From: PHAA01 sp964494735
Lineage (GTDB): Bacteria; Bacillota; Syntrophomonadia; Syntrophomonadales; Syntrophomonadaceae
Direction of reading: 5' to 3'
NCBI GenBank assembly: GCA_964494735.1
Contig: CAZBSD010000005.1
Location: forward strand, 38,818 to 102,817
DNA: 64,000 bases
The notes beneath the pieces were generated by a model. The model saw only the letters and a list, made by a program, of their open reading frames with translations, ran no database searches and was not told where the DNA came from. Every line of letters begins with the position of its first letter. Position 1 is the stretch's first letter. Position numbers and translations under genes: made by a program. Shown here piece after piece: positions 17,939 to 26,001 of this stretch.

Positions 17939-18814
17939 CTATTCGATATTCTGTACTTGTTCTCTTATCTTCTCCAATTCCGCCTTGACATCTACAACTA
18001 TCTGGCTCATCTCTATATCGTTGGCCTTGGAAGCCACCGTATTGATCTCCCGGAACATCTCCTGCACCAGGAAATCCAGTTTGCGGCCCACCGACTGGCG
18101 GTCAGACAGCAGGTCACTCAGGTGTTTGATATGGCTCTTAAGGCGGACTGTCTCTTCTGTGATGCTGGCCTTATCTGCAAATATGGCCGCTTCTTGGATT
18201 ATTCGGCCCTCATCGGCCACGTTGTTGGTCAGTTCGACTATCCTTTTCAACAACCGTTCCTGGTATTCCTTGGCCACCAGAGGGGATCTGATGTCCAGTT
18301 TCTCAACTGCGGTCAGGATATAGGCGTTGCGTTCGGCAATATCCCGGGCCAGATTGGCGCCTTCTTTGCTGCGCATTTCAACCAGGCTTTCCATGGCCTC
18401 ATCCAAAGCCCTGACCAGGACGCTCCAGATTACTTCGGGATCTTCCTGTTCATCTACCAGGTTGAAAACGTCAGGCAGCCGGAATATGTCAATAACCCTG
18501 AATTCGGAAGGAATATTTAGATTTTCTGCTAAATCCTTCAGGGAATCATAATAAGCGATAGCCAGACCTTTGTCAACCTTGATATTCCTCGCCATATCTT
18601 GCGTTTTCTCAATATTTATGCTGATATCTATGCGACCCCGCTGCAGGTGTTTCTTGAGTTCTTCTTTGATTCTTTCCTCTAAAAAGGCATACCGGCGCGG
18701 TATACGGGTATGGATGTCGAAATAGCGATGGTTGACTGTTTTTAGTTCACAGTTGACTTCGTAACCTTTTTCCTGCACTCCGCTGCGGCCGAAACCAGTC
18801 ATGCTTCTTATCAT
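17939..18814 (-). CDS. yicC: YicC family endoribonuclease-like protein
   Basis: 291 aa, YicC/YloC family; members have endoribonuclease activity on RNA and stress-related roles. Starts MIRSMTGFGR, the family's signature. The DUF1732 part at the C-terminus contains MFREINTVASKANDIEMSQ and ends in a coiled coil (KAELEKIREQVQNIE). SD GGTAGG is supplied by the last codons of the dapL remnant directly upstream (stop codon adjacent to ATG). It starts the gmk cluster. Confidence 0.94.
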   Translation of the reverse strand: MIRSMTGFGRSGVQEKGYEVNCELKTVNHRYFDIHTRIPRRYAFLEERIKEELKKHLQRGRIDISINIEKTQDMARNIKVDKGLAIAYYDSLKDLAENLNIPSEFRVIDIFRLPDVFNLVDEQEDPEVIWSVLVRALDEAMESLVEMRSKEGANLARDIAERNAYILTAVEKLDIRSPLVAKEYQERLLKRIVELTNNVADEGRIIQEAAIFADKASITEETVRLKSHIKHLSDLLSDRQSVGRKLDFLVQEMFREINTVASKANDIEMSQIVVDVKAELEKIREQVQNIE

Positions 18815-18943
18815 TTAAAAACCTACCTTTCCAAATGCTGCGTACATCCTGTCAAAGGTTTCCTGTAGTCTTGCCTGGCTTACAGTCAGGGCTATCCGGA
18901 AATAACCCTCGCCGTATTGTCCATACCCATTGCCGGGGGTTGG
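18815..18943 (-). pseudogene. dapL: C-terminal remnant of LL-diaminopimelate aminotransferase (dapL)
   Basis: The last 42 codons of a dapL-like gene: PTPGNGYGQYGEGYFRIALT, then helical residues to GKVGF and TAA. TPGNGxG...GEGYFRIALT is the substrate-carboxylate (Arg) end of DapL and related class I aminotransferases. No start, no PLP lysine and nothing upstream except 84 nt of dapF-like sequence. The reading frame is still open except for a single TAA at the junction. The stop abuts the yicC ATG, the arrangement an intact dapL-yicC pair would have had (inference). Confidence 0.85.
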
Positions 18944-19027
18944 TTACAGGTCATCGGCATGGGCCCAGGATTCTACCGTGGTGACCACAAAATCATTGCC
19001 TAAACCATGCATCTTGATAAAATCCAT
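18944..19027 (-). pseudogene. dapF: N-terminal remnant of diaminopimelate epimerase (dapF)
   Basis: 27 codons starting MDFIKMHGLGNDFVV, the N-terminal signature of DapF (the Asn contacts the substrate). It is preceded by a good SD (GGGAGG, 6 nt) and a plausible promoter at 19070-19097. After ADDL comes TAA and then, in the same frame, the dapL end. The catalytic cysteines and the rest of the protein are missing. It may now only serve as a leader peptide or leader RNA for the yicC-remA-gmk transcript. Confidence 0.87.
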
Positions 19028-19069
19028 AAAAAACCTCCCGGATTACACCAAAATGGCTGATAATTTCCT

Positions 19070-19097
19070 ATTTTAACATAGTTGGAACCCGAAACAA
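19070..19097 (-). promoter_or_regulatory. Candidate sigma-A promoter of the dapF remnant-yicC transcript
   Basis: On the minus strand TTGTTT (19097-19092), 16-nt spacer, TAAAAT (19075-19070), about 40 nt ahead of the dapF remnant start. It faces away from the znu promoter. Confidence 0.45.
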
Positions 19098-19201
19098 AAA
19101 GACTGGGTTGAGGTATACAATATATCGGGATAGGTAAGAAATAGACTAGCCGCTCCTGAATGGGTTGATCCAGGCTGGCCGACGGCTATGGGAATACTGG
19201 C

Positions 19202-19230
19202 TTGACATCGGGGGCGGGATTGAACATACT
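19202..19230 (+). promoter_or_regulatory. Promoter of the metal-uptake operon
   Basis: TTGACA (19202-19207), 17-nt spacer, CATACT (19225-19230). The -35 is perfect, the -10 matches four of six. The expected start site falls inside the palindrome at 19235-19250. Confidence 0.6.
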
Positions 19231-19234
19231 ACAA

Positions 19235-19250
19235 ATGCAAACGTTTGCAT
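19235..19250. promoter_or_regulatory. Perfect 16-bp palindrome, candidate operator
   Basis: ATGCAAACGTTTGCAT is a perfect inverted repeat lying at the predicted transcription start of the znu operon, about 50 nt before the GTG start. Position and symmetry suggest a repressor site. The Fur/Zur protein encoded at the end of the same operon is the obvious candidate. The sequence also fits the CcpA/LacI-type cre pattern (TGnAAnCGnTTnCA), so carbon-catabolite control is an alternative. Confidence 0.65.
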
Positions 19251-19297
19251 CTGCAGCGGTCCGCACCATCATCAGACATAAGAATGGAGACTTGGAA

Positions 19298-20212
19298 GTG
19301 GAAAAGTACAGCGATACCAGCCGAAATCTGCCCTCTCGCCTGCGATGGAGCCTACTGGTCCTGGTGGCACTGGTTTTATTGGGGTCAGGGTGCGGAAACA
19401 AACCGGTGACCGCGCCAGCCCGCGATGGGGACAAGCTCAAGGTGGCGGTCAGCATTGTTCCCCAGGCTGCCTTCGTCAAAGAGGTTGGCGGGGACCTGGT
19501 CGAGGTGGTCACCATGATCCCTCCCGGCGGCAATCCAGAAAACTATTCACCAACCCCGCAGCAGATGATGAAGTTCAGCGATGCCGATATATATTTTACG
19601 GTCGGGGTGGCCGCCGAGCAGGCCAACCTCCTGCCCTACCTGGCAGGCGCCCGGTCCAATCCAAGAATTATAGACCTGCCTTCCCTGGTCGATCAGAAAT
19701 ATCCTCCCGTCACCTTTCCGACTGGGGAGCGCGACCCCCATATGTGGCTGTCTCCCAAACGGGTACAGGAGATAGTACGTATAACCGCCCAGGAATTGAC
19801 CCGGCTTGATCCCGTCCATGCCGACACCTATGCAGCCAATGTCAGCATTTATAATGAACGCTTGGATAGGTTGGACATGGACATCAGGGCGGCCCTGGAC
19901 GGTGTGCCCAATAGAACATTTATTGTCTACCACCCCGCTTTCGGCTATTTTGCCGATGATTACGGCCTGACCATGATCGCTTTGGAGGAGGAAGGTAAGG
20001 AGGCGACCGCGCTGGAACTACAGCAGGTCATCGATCTGGCTCGCAGCCACAGCATAAAGGTGGTATTCTACCAGGCCGAAGTCGACAACAAGCAGTCCCG
20101 CACCCTGGCTCAGGAAATCGGCGGACAGGCTGAGATGGTTGCCCCATTGGATCCTGATTATATAGGCAATCTGGAGAAGATCGCGCTTACATTTAGAGCG
20201 GCTTTACAATAG
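19298..20212 (+). CDS. Metal (Zn/Mn) ABC transporter substrate-binding lipoprotein
   Basis: Cluster-9 substrate-binding protein that captures zinc or manganese outside the cell. About 304 aa from a GTG at 19298 (SD GGAG, 8 nt); in-frame TTG codons upstream lack spacing. A hydrophobic stretch SLLVLVALVLL leads to GSGC, a lipobox slightly off consensus. Two expected ligand histidines are in DPHMWLSP and YHPAFGYF, and an acidic residue is in PLDPDYIGNL. The first ligand His of ZnuA/PsaA is replaced: GGNPENYSPTP instead of PHxYEPTP. Followed by ATPase, permease and regulator genes. Confidence 0.9.
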   Translation: MEKYSDTSRNLPSRLRWSLLVLVALVLLGSGCGNKPVTAPARDGDKLKVAVSIVPQAAFVKEVGGDLVEVVTMIPPGGNPENYSPTPQQMMKFSDADIYFTVGVAAEQANLLPYLAGARSNPRIIDLPSLVDQKYPPVTFPTGERDPHMWLSPKRVQEIVRITAQELTRLDPVHADTYAANVSIYNERLDRLDMDIRAALDGVPNRTFIVYHPAFGYFADDYGLTMIALEEEGKEATALELQQVIDLARSHSIKVVFYQAEVDNKQSRTLAQEIGGQAEMVAPLDPDYIGNLEKIALTFRAALQ

Positions 20213-20232
20213 CAAAGGGTGTGTGTTCCCAT

Positions 20233-21024
20233 ATGATATCCGGTTCCAACCGCGATCATGCGGTCCTAATCGAAGACCTGAGCGTCAATTACGGTTCTAT
20301 ACAGGCTTTGCAGAACATTGACCTGCAGATCCCCTATGGAGATTTCGTGGGTATAATCGGCCCCAATGGCAGTGGCAAGAGTTCTCTGCTAAAATCCATT
20401 TTGGGCTTGGTCAAACCGCAATCTGGTAATATATTAGTTTTCGGGGTGAGTCCTGCCGTGGCCCGGGCCCGGATAGGTTATGTACCGCAGACAACCAATA
20501 TAGATCGGGATTTTCCCATTACCGTGGGTGAGGCGGTTTTGATGGGACGCCTGGTCGGGAGAGCGGGACCTTTTCACCGTTACGACCGCCAAGATCGCCA
20601 AGTGGTTAACCATTACCTGGAGCGCTTGGAGATATCCGACCTGATTGACCGTCAGATTGGACAGTTATCCGGCGGGCAGCTCAAAAGGGTGCTGATAGCC
20701 CGCGCTCTGGTAGTCGAACCCCGTATGTTGCTGCTGGACGAACCAACCGCAGGGGTAGATGCCCATTCCAGCTCCCAGATTTACGAGTTACTGCGTGATC
20801 TAAACCAGGAAATTACCATAATCATCGTGACCCACGACACCCTGGCGGTCAGCTCTTACCTGAAGTCGATCGCCTGTATCAACCAAAGTCTCTACTACCA
20901 CGGTGACCCCAGCCTTTCCAGTGAACTCATAATGAAGGTGTACGGCTGCCCGGTGGAACTGATCGCCCACGGGGTGCCCCATCGGGTTCTGGGTGACCAT
21001 TCCCATGGAGGAGCACCATGTTAA
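20233..21024 (+). CDS. znuC: Metal ABC transporter ATP-binding protein
   Basis: ATPase that powers the importer. About 263 aa from ATG 20233, with AAAGGGTG upstream; a GTG at 20221 is possible but overlaps the SD. Walker A is GPNGSGKSSLLKSI near residue 43, Q-loop VPQTTN, ABC signature LSGGQLKRV, Walker B LLLDEPTAGVD, and the switch His in VTHD. Starts 20 nt after the binding-protein gene and overlaps the permease start by 7 nt. Confidence 0.94.
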   Translation: MISGSNRDHAVLIEDLSVNYGSIQALQNIDLQIPYGDFVGIIGPNGSGKSSLLKSILGLVKPQSGNILVFGVSPAVARARIGYVPQTTNIDRDFPITVGEAVLMGRLVGRAGPFHRYDRQDRQVVNHYLERLEISDLIDRQIGQLSGGQLKRVLIARALVVEPRMLLLDEPTAGVDAHSSSQIYELLRDLNQEITIIIVTHDTLAVSSYLKSIACINQSLYYHGDPSLSSELIMKVYGCPVELIAHGVPHRVLGDHSHGGAPC

Positions 21025-21878
21025 ACGCCATCCTTAATTATTCTTTCCTGCAGCATGCCCTGCTGGCCGCCCTGTTGTCGTCCATAGCCTGCGGAATTAT
21101 GGGCACCATCATAATAGAGAAGCGCTTGGTGATGATGAGCGGAGGAATTGCCCATACCGCCTTTGGAGGAATTGGTCTGGGCTATTACCTGAATATCGAG
21201 CCTATCATCGGGGCTTTGGCTTTCTCTTCTGTTTCATCGCTGGGAATAGCCTTGTTGAAGCGTAATTCCCATACCAATTCCGATGTATTGGTAGGAATGT
21301 TCTGGCCGCTGGGGATGGCTTTGGGTATACTCTTCATTTCATTCACACCCGGTTATCCCCCCGATATGACGTCTTACCTGTTCGGCGACATCCTCACCGT
21401 TTCCCGCTCCGACTTGCTCTTTATGCTGGGTCTGAATGCGATTATCCTGGTTACTGTAGCTGCGTTCTATGATTTAATCGCTGTTTACCTGTTCGACGAG
21501 GAATTCGGCACCGCGTTAGGCCTCAATATGACCTTCATCGATTACCTGACCTTTTTTATGATTGGTTTGACGGTAGTTGTGATAATCCGGGTAATCGGGA
21601 TAATCCTGATCCTGGCCCTATTATGTGTCCCCCCGGCTATCGCCCGTATGTACACCCATAACCTTAAAAAAATGATGGTGGTCTCCATTGGCCTGGGTAT
21701 CATCCTGTGCCTGCTGGGACTGTGGCTCTCATACCAACTGCAGCTGGCTTCAGGAGCGGCCATCGTTATAGTATCAGTTCTGGCTTACTTCCTGTCCGCC
21801 AGCCTGCAAAAGCTGGGTTTAAAAAATGGCGGCCGTACCAAGACTGTTAGCTTCCTACCCAGCAACCTACCGGAGTGA
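21018..21878 (+). CDS. znuB: Metal ABC transporter permease
   Basis: 286 aa integral membrane protein with about eight hydrophobic segments. The family motif SGGIAHTAFGGIGLGYYL near residue 37 and the charged DLIAVYLFDEEFGTALGL coupling region (about 150-168) place it in the ZnuB/MntB/TroC group. SD GGAGGAGCACC lies before ATG. Translation is coupled to the ATPase gene. Confidence 0.93.
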   Translation: MLNAILNYSFLQHALLAALLSSIACGIMGTIIIEKRLVMMSGGIAHTAFGGIGLGYYLNIEPIIGALAFSSVSSLGIALLKRNSHTNSDVLVGMFWPLGMALGILFISFTPGYPPDMTSYLFGDILTVSRSDLLFMLGLNAIILVTVAAFYDLIAVYLFDEEFGTALGLNMTFIDYLTFFMIGLTVVVIIRVIGIILILALLCVPPAIARMYTHNLKKMMVVSIGLGIILCLLGLWLSYQLQLASGAAIVIVSVLAYFLSASLQKLGLKNGGRTKTVSFLPSNLPE

Positions 21879-21884
21879 GAATAC

Positions 21885-22349
21885 ATGAATATACTCGCTG
21901 ACCTGGAGAAGTTCATAGCCGACCAGGGTTATAAGAGGACCCGCAACCGCACCATTCTGCTGCAGGTTCTGCTGGAGCAGACGGATTGGTGCAACGCCCG
22001 GGAAATATACTCCCATGTTTTGGCCCGGGCTCATAAAGTCGATTTCTCCACTATCTACAGGAATCTAGATATCCTGACCGCCATCGGGCTTCTATCCCAG
22101 GTGGAGCGAGCCGACGCGGTAAAATATTATGCTCTCAACCAAGCTTCCGGGAATCACCATCACCATCACCATCTTATATGCCGGTCATGCCATCGGATCA
22201 CCGAATTGAAATTCTGCCCTTTAATTCTGATGGACGCAGAGATACTGCAGGACTTTGCCGAGGTGGAATGCAAATTCGACCTCTACGGTTTCTGCCACGA
22301 GTGTCAGCAAAAAGGCAAACTGAATAACCTGGCCGAGTCCGAAGACTAA
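21885..22349 (+). CDS. Fur family transcriptional regulator, probably Zur
   Basis: 154 aa. A winged helix (about 1-85, with FSTIYRNLDIL in the recognition region) precedes a metal-sensing dimer domain. Six consecutive histidines at 91-96 replace the usual HHH..., followed by two CxxC zinc pairs (C99/C102 and C137/C140). SD GGAGTGAG lies before ATG, 7 nt after the permease gene. Being last in a zinc/manganese uptake operon, it most likely represses it when metal is plentiful, through the 16-bp palindrome (inference). Zur is the best guess; Mur or PerR-like specificity cannot be excluded. Confidence 0.9.
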   Translation: MNILADLEKFIADQGYKRTRNRTILLQVLLEQTDWCNAREIYSHVLARAHKVDFSTIYRNLDILTAIGLLSQVERADAVKYYALNQASGNHHHHHHLICRSCHRITELKFCPLILMDAEILQDFAEVECKFDLYGFCHECQQKGKLNNLAESED

Positions 22350-22409
22350 ATATTGCCATCTTCTGGGTCGCATACTGATGGGGCTGATGGGGATCTCAAT
22401 ACGGTGCTT

Positions 22410-25109
22410 TTAGAGGCGAGAGGTGGAATGGACCAGGTTTAGTCTTCCCCGCAGGGCGTAGCCAAACATGCGCCAGAAGAATTTGAATCCTGCCAGCATC
22501 AGAATTATCAGCCATTGTCCTCCGTTAAGAGGCACAGTCTTGAATATGGACTGCAGAGCGGGGACGTATAAGGCACTGAGTTGCATACTCATGGAAATTA
22601 GTACCGCGCCGATCAAATATCTGTTGCTTAGAAACCCGAGCTCAAAGGGTGAATGCCTCTCCGACCGGCATTCGAACACATAGAACAACTGCCCCAACAC
22701 CAAGGTGGTGAAGGCCATACTGCGGGCCAGCCCTAATCCTTCCAGTCCGTTAACACGCGCCCAGGTAAATCCCAGTAAGAAAGCGGCTAGAGTTATGGCT
22801 GCTATATATGTTCCCCGTCCGAAGATTATCCAGCCCAGCCCGTGGGCAAACACGCCTTCGTTCTTGGGCCGCGGTTTTCGTGTCATTATCCCTGGTTCGG
22901 GCGCTTCCAGGCCCAGGGCCATGGCGGGCAGACCGTCGGTGACCAGGTTGACCCACAGCAACTGGATTGGCAGGAGGGGAAGAGGCAGCCCCATAAGAGA
23001 GGCAGTGAACATGACCAGCACTTCACCGATATTGCAGCCCAGCAGATAACGAATGAATTTGCGGATATTATCATAAATGGCCCGCCCTTGATACACAGCC
23101 TCAACTATGGTAGAGAAATCATCGTCAGTTAGGATCATGGCCGATGCTTCCTTACTCACCTGGGTACCGCTAATGCCCATGGCGATACCGATATCCGCTG
23201 ATTTAATGGCAGGGGCATCATTTACGCCATCCCCGGTCATGGCTACCACCTGATTATTCCGTTTGAGAACGCCAACGATCCGATTCTTATGCTGGGGGCT
23301 GACGCGAGCGAACACCCGGTTATGGATGGCTTTGTGGTAGAGGTCCTGGTCGGTGAGGTGGTCGATGTCATTCCCGCTGATGATCTCCTGGTTCTTGCTT
23401 ATACCGATCTCACGGGCGATGGCCAGGGCGGTTTGGGGATGGTCCCCGGTTATCATGATCGGTACTATACCGGCATTAAGGCACACCCGCACTGATTTGG
23501 CGGTACCGGCCCGAGGCGGGTCGATCATCCCGCACATGCCCACTAGGACCAGTTCCCTTTCCAGGTGTTGGTCGGACATAGCCCCCCAGTCCTGGGGCAG
23601 GGCCCGATAGGCAAAGCCAAGGATGCGTAATGCTGATGCTGCCCATGTCCCCTGCATCCTTAGGAAATAGTCCCGATCTGAGGCGCTCAGTTTGACCGCC
23701 TGGCCATTTTTCATAATGTGGGAACAGGAATCAATTATGACATCAAGGGCTCCCTTGACCAGCAGGCGTGGGTTATCCGAATTCACCACTACGCTCATCA
23801 TCTTGCGCTCGGAGTCGAAGGGTATTTCCCGCAGGACATCCTGGCGCTGCCGTACCCCGGCTTTGGTAGCCATGACGATCAAAGCCGCTTCGGTGGGATC
23901 ACCCAGGATTTCAATTTCGCCCTTGATATCCTTGACTTCGGAATTATTGCAGGTGAGGGCTATTTCCATCAGGGTCAAAAGACTGCCTTCTGCTTTGACT
24001 GCCTTTCGGTCTGTGTCCACTATCCCCCCTGCTGTACCATATCCCTCTCCCTGTACATTGATCATACTGTCGAAGGTGGCCGCCTTCTTGACTGTCATCT
24101 GGTTGCGGGTAAGGGTACCGGTCTTATCCGAACAGATCACAGTTGTGCATCCGAGGGTTTCAACCGCCGGCAGTTTGCGGACGATAGCATTCCTTTTGGC
24201 CATCCGTTGAACACCCAAGGCCAGTACCACGGTTACGATAGCCGGCAGACCTTCCGGTATGGCCGCCACCGCCAGGCTGATGCCGGCCATAAGCATGGTC
24301 ATTATGTTCTCGCCCCGCGCGATCCCCAGCAAAGTGACCACTGTACACACCGCCAGACATATGACTATTAGGATCTTCCCCAGACCATCCAGCTTGAGCT
24401 GCAGGGGGGTCATCTCATTGGCGGTGGACATCATCAGCGCGGCGATCTCACCCATCACTGTATTCATACCGGTGCCCACTACTATCCCCCTGCCTCGGCC
24501 GCGGGTGACTGAGGTCCCCATGAAAGCCATATTGACTCTATCGGCCAGCGGGCAATCTACAGGACATATTGCGCTGGCGCGTTTTTCGACCGGGACCGAC
24601 TCGCCCGTCAACGTGGATTCGTCCGTCTCCAGAGTCGATGACGAGGCTATACGCAAATCGGCCGGCACCTTGTCGCCGGATTCCAATATGACCAGATCCC
24701 CCGGTACCAATTCGGCTGCAGGAATCTTCAGGCGCCGCCCGTTCCTTATGACCCTGGCTTCCGGGGCAGCCATCTTTTTGATTTCCTCGAGGGAACGTTC
24801 GGCTCGATATTCCTGGATGAATCCCAAGACCGCATTTATGAAGACGATAGTCATGATGGTCAGGGCATCGGCCATTTCGCCAATGATTCCCGACACTACC
24901 GTAGCTGCCAACAGGACCAACACCATGGTGTCAGTGAACTGATTAATCAATATCCGCCATGGATGGATGGGTTGGCCCATCTCCACCACATTGCTGTATT
25001 CTTGCTGACGGAGAGCCACCTGGCGATCACCCAAACCGACGTTCAGGTCGGCAGCAACGACCTCCGCTACCTCGTTTATGTCCTGGTTCCACCATTGGCT
25101 GTTGGTCAT
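22410..25109 (-). CDS. Calcium-type cation-transporting P-type ATPase (P-IIA)
   Basis: 899 aa. Exports cations, most likely Ca2+, with ATP. N-terminal domain, TGES actuator loop (LTGESVPVEKR), PEGLPAIVTVV in TM4, phosphorylation site ICSDKTGTLT (Asp near 330), nucleotide-binding KGAxD (LLVKGALD), TGDHPQTA and MTGDGVNDAPA hinge motifs, and TM6 WVNLVTDGLPAMALGLE with the Ca2+-ligand Asn and Asp. About ten transmembrane segments. Start ATG 25109: SD GGAGG, 7 nt; a GTG six nt upstream is too close. Convergent with the zur gene, and there is no clear terminator in the 60 nt between them. Confidence 0.93.
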   Translation of the reverse strand: MTNSQWWNQDINEVAEVVAADLNVGLGDRQVALRQQEYSNVVEMGQPIHPWRILINQFTDTMVLVLLAATVVSGIIGEMADALTIMTIVFINAVLGFIQEYRAERSLEEIKKMAAPEARVIRNGRRLKIPAAELVPGDLVILESGDKVPADLRIASSSTLETDESTLTGESVPVEKRASAICPVDCPLADRVNMAFMGTSVTRGRGRGIVVGTGMNTVMGEIAALMMSTANEMTPLQLKLDGLGKILIVICLAVCTVVTLLGIARGENIMTMLMAGISLAVAAIPEGLPAIVTVVLALGVQRMAKRNAIVRKLPAVETLGCTTVICSDKTGTLTRNQMTVKKAATFDSMINVQGEGYGTAGGIVDTDRKAVKAEGSLLTLMEIALTCNNSEVKDIKGEIEILGDPTEAALIVMATKAGVRQRQDVLREIPFDSERKMMSVVVNSDNPRLLVKGALDVIIDSCSHIMKNGQAVKLSASDRDYFLRMQGTWAASALRILGFAYRALPQDWGAMSDQHLERELVLVGMCGMIDPPRAGTAKSVRVCLNAGIVPIMITGDHPQTALAIAREIGISKNQEIISGNDIDHLTDQDLYHKAIHNRVFARVSPQHKNRIVGVLKRNNQVVAMTGDGVNDAPAIKSADIGIAMGISGTQVSKEASAMILTDDDFSTIVEAVYQGRAIYDNIRKFIRYLLGCNIGEVLVMFTASLMGLPLPLLPIQLLWVNLVTDGLPAMALGLEAPEPGIMTRKPRPKNEGVFAHGLGWIIFGRGTYIAAITLAAFLLGFTWARVNGLEGLGLARSMAFTTLVLGQLFYVFECRSERHSPFELGFLSNRYLIGAVLISMSMQLSALYVPALQSIFKTVPLNGGQWLIILMLAGFKFFWRMFGYALRGRLNLVHSTSRL

Positions 25110-25160
25110 TGTCACGCCTCCAGAATACTATCTCAGACAATATTATTCTTGGACCGGCAA

Positions 25161-25195
25161 TAAAAGACCAAAAGGACAACCCGTTAAGGTTGTCC
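25161..25195 (-). terminator. Rho-independent terminator after the UDG-like gene
   Basis: Minus strand: stem GGACAACC / GGTTGTCC (8 bp, loop of six), followed by TTTTGGTCTTTT. It is placed 33-66 nt past the stop of the gene at 25228. Confidence 0.8.
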
Positions 25196-25227
25196 CCACA
25201 TAGATATGACGCTGATTGGACCGATTC

Positions 25228-25869
25228 CTAGGGAAAAGGCGGACTGTCCAGGAGGGTGGCCAGGTCTTTAAGCTGCTCGGGACGGAAATATTGGTCATCC
25301 AGGAGGCTCAAGAAAGTTGTGCTTTCGTGTTCAAACACCAATCGGTCCTGAATCGATTCCAGCATACCCAAAGACTTTAGAATGAATTCACTAACCCGAC
25401 GACCAAACATGATCACGTACCGGGGTTGAAAAATATGCAGTTCTTCGATTACGTAGCCCAGGCAATTCAGGACTGCCTCATCGTCCGGTTTGACAGGAAT
25501 GCCAATGCAGGGTTGACTGGTCAGACGGCATTTATTCTGGGTGTCCAGAAGAGAATTATTGACCTGGCAGGGAATCCCTGCCCCCATCGGACAAGCTTTA
25601 GGCTGGCACCGGACCATGAATGTATGATAGACCGTGTCGACGCTGAAGTACTTCTGAACCCCGTTTCTTATCTCAACTATCCAATCGATGTCATAAGAAC
25701 GGTCATCCCCGCATTCGAACACAATAACCACCTGGGGGACAAGATCGCCTTTACCCAGTGAGGGTTTACTGGTGCATTGCAGCAACGAAGGGCAGCGTCT
25801 GCATTCGGCGATGCGGCCCTCAAGCCGGATAAGACCTTTAATATTCATTTCGCGACGATTGGCATCCAT
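25228..25869 (-). CDS. Uracil-DNA-glycosylase-superfamily-like protein lacking catalytic motifs
   Basis: About 213 aa from ATG 25869 (AGGAAG, 9 nt upstream; an ATG at 25896 has no SD). Near the start ECRRCPSLLQC and GKGDLVPQVVIVFE resemble the Fe-S cysteine pair and first beta strand of family 4 UDGs, and near 150-175 IFQPRYVIMFGRRVSEFILKSL resembles their conserved RPKVIVxLG strand. The catalytic GEAPG loop and the HPS motif are not there (CGDDRSYDIDW and HESTT instead). A cysteine-rich insert (CQPKACPMGAGIPC, then two more) is unlike the family. Single-gene transcript with terminators on both sides. Function unknown. Confidence 0.65.
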   Translation of the reverse strand: MDANRREMNIKGLIRLEGRIAECRRCPSLLQCTSKPSLGKGDLVPQVVIVFECGDDRSYDIDWIVEIRNGVQKYFSVDTVYHTFMVRCQPKACPMGAGIPCQVNNSLLDTQNKCRLTSQPCIGIPVKPDDEAVLNCLGYVIEELHIFQPRYVIMFGRRVSEFILKSLGMLESIQDRLVFEHESTTFLSLLDDQYFRPEQLKDLATLLDSPPFP

Positions 25870-25914
25870 GTGACCGGTCTTCCTATCTGTGCTCATGTAA
25901 AAGCTGTATTGTCA

Positions 25915-25943
25915 CCAAAAAAATACCGCTGGGCAGCGGTATT
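25915..25943 (-). terminator. Rho-independent terminator after the 127-aa gene
   Basis: Minus strand: perfect 9-bp stem AATACCGCT / AGCGGTATT with loop GCCC, then seven T. It ends the transcript of the gene at 26002-26385 and the LysM gene upstream. Confidence 0.88.
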
Positions 25944-26001
25944 GTATAGCCACTTGGCAAAAACCATAGGGCCTGCCTGAGAGTGTCGCCTAGCTTTAAA
26001 A

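Noticed and set aside
22155..22172. Engineered His tag
   Set aside because: It is in the middle of a Fur domain where natural His clusters occur, with mixed CAC/CAT codons.
22350..22409. Bidirectional terminator between zur and the P-type ATPase
   Set aside because: No stem with a T-run on either strand.
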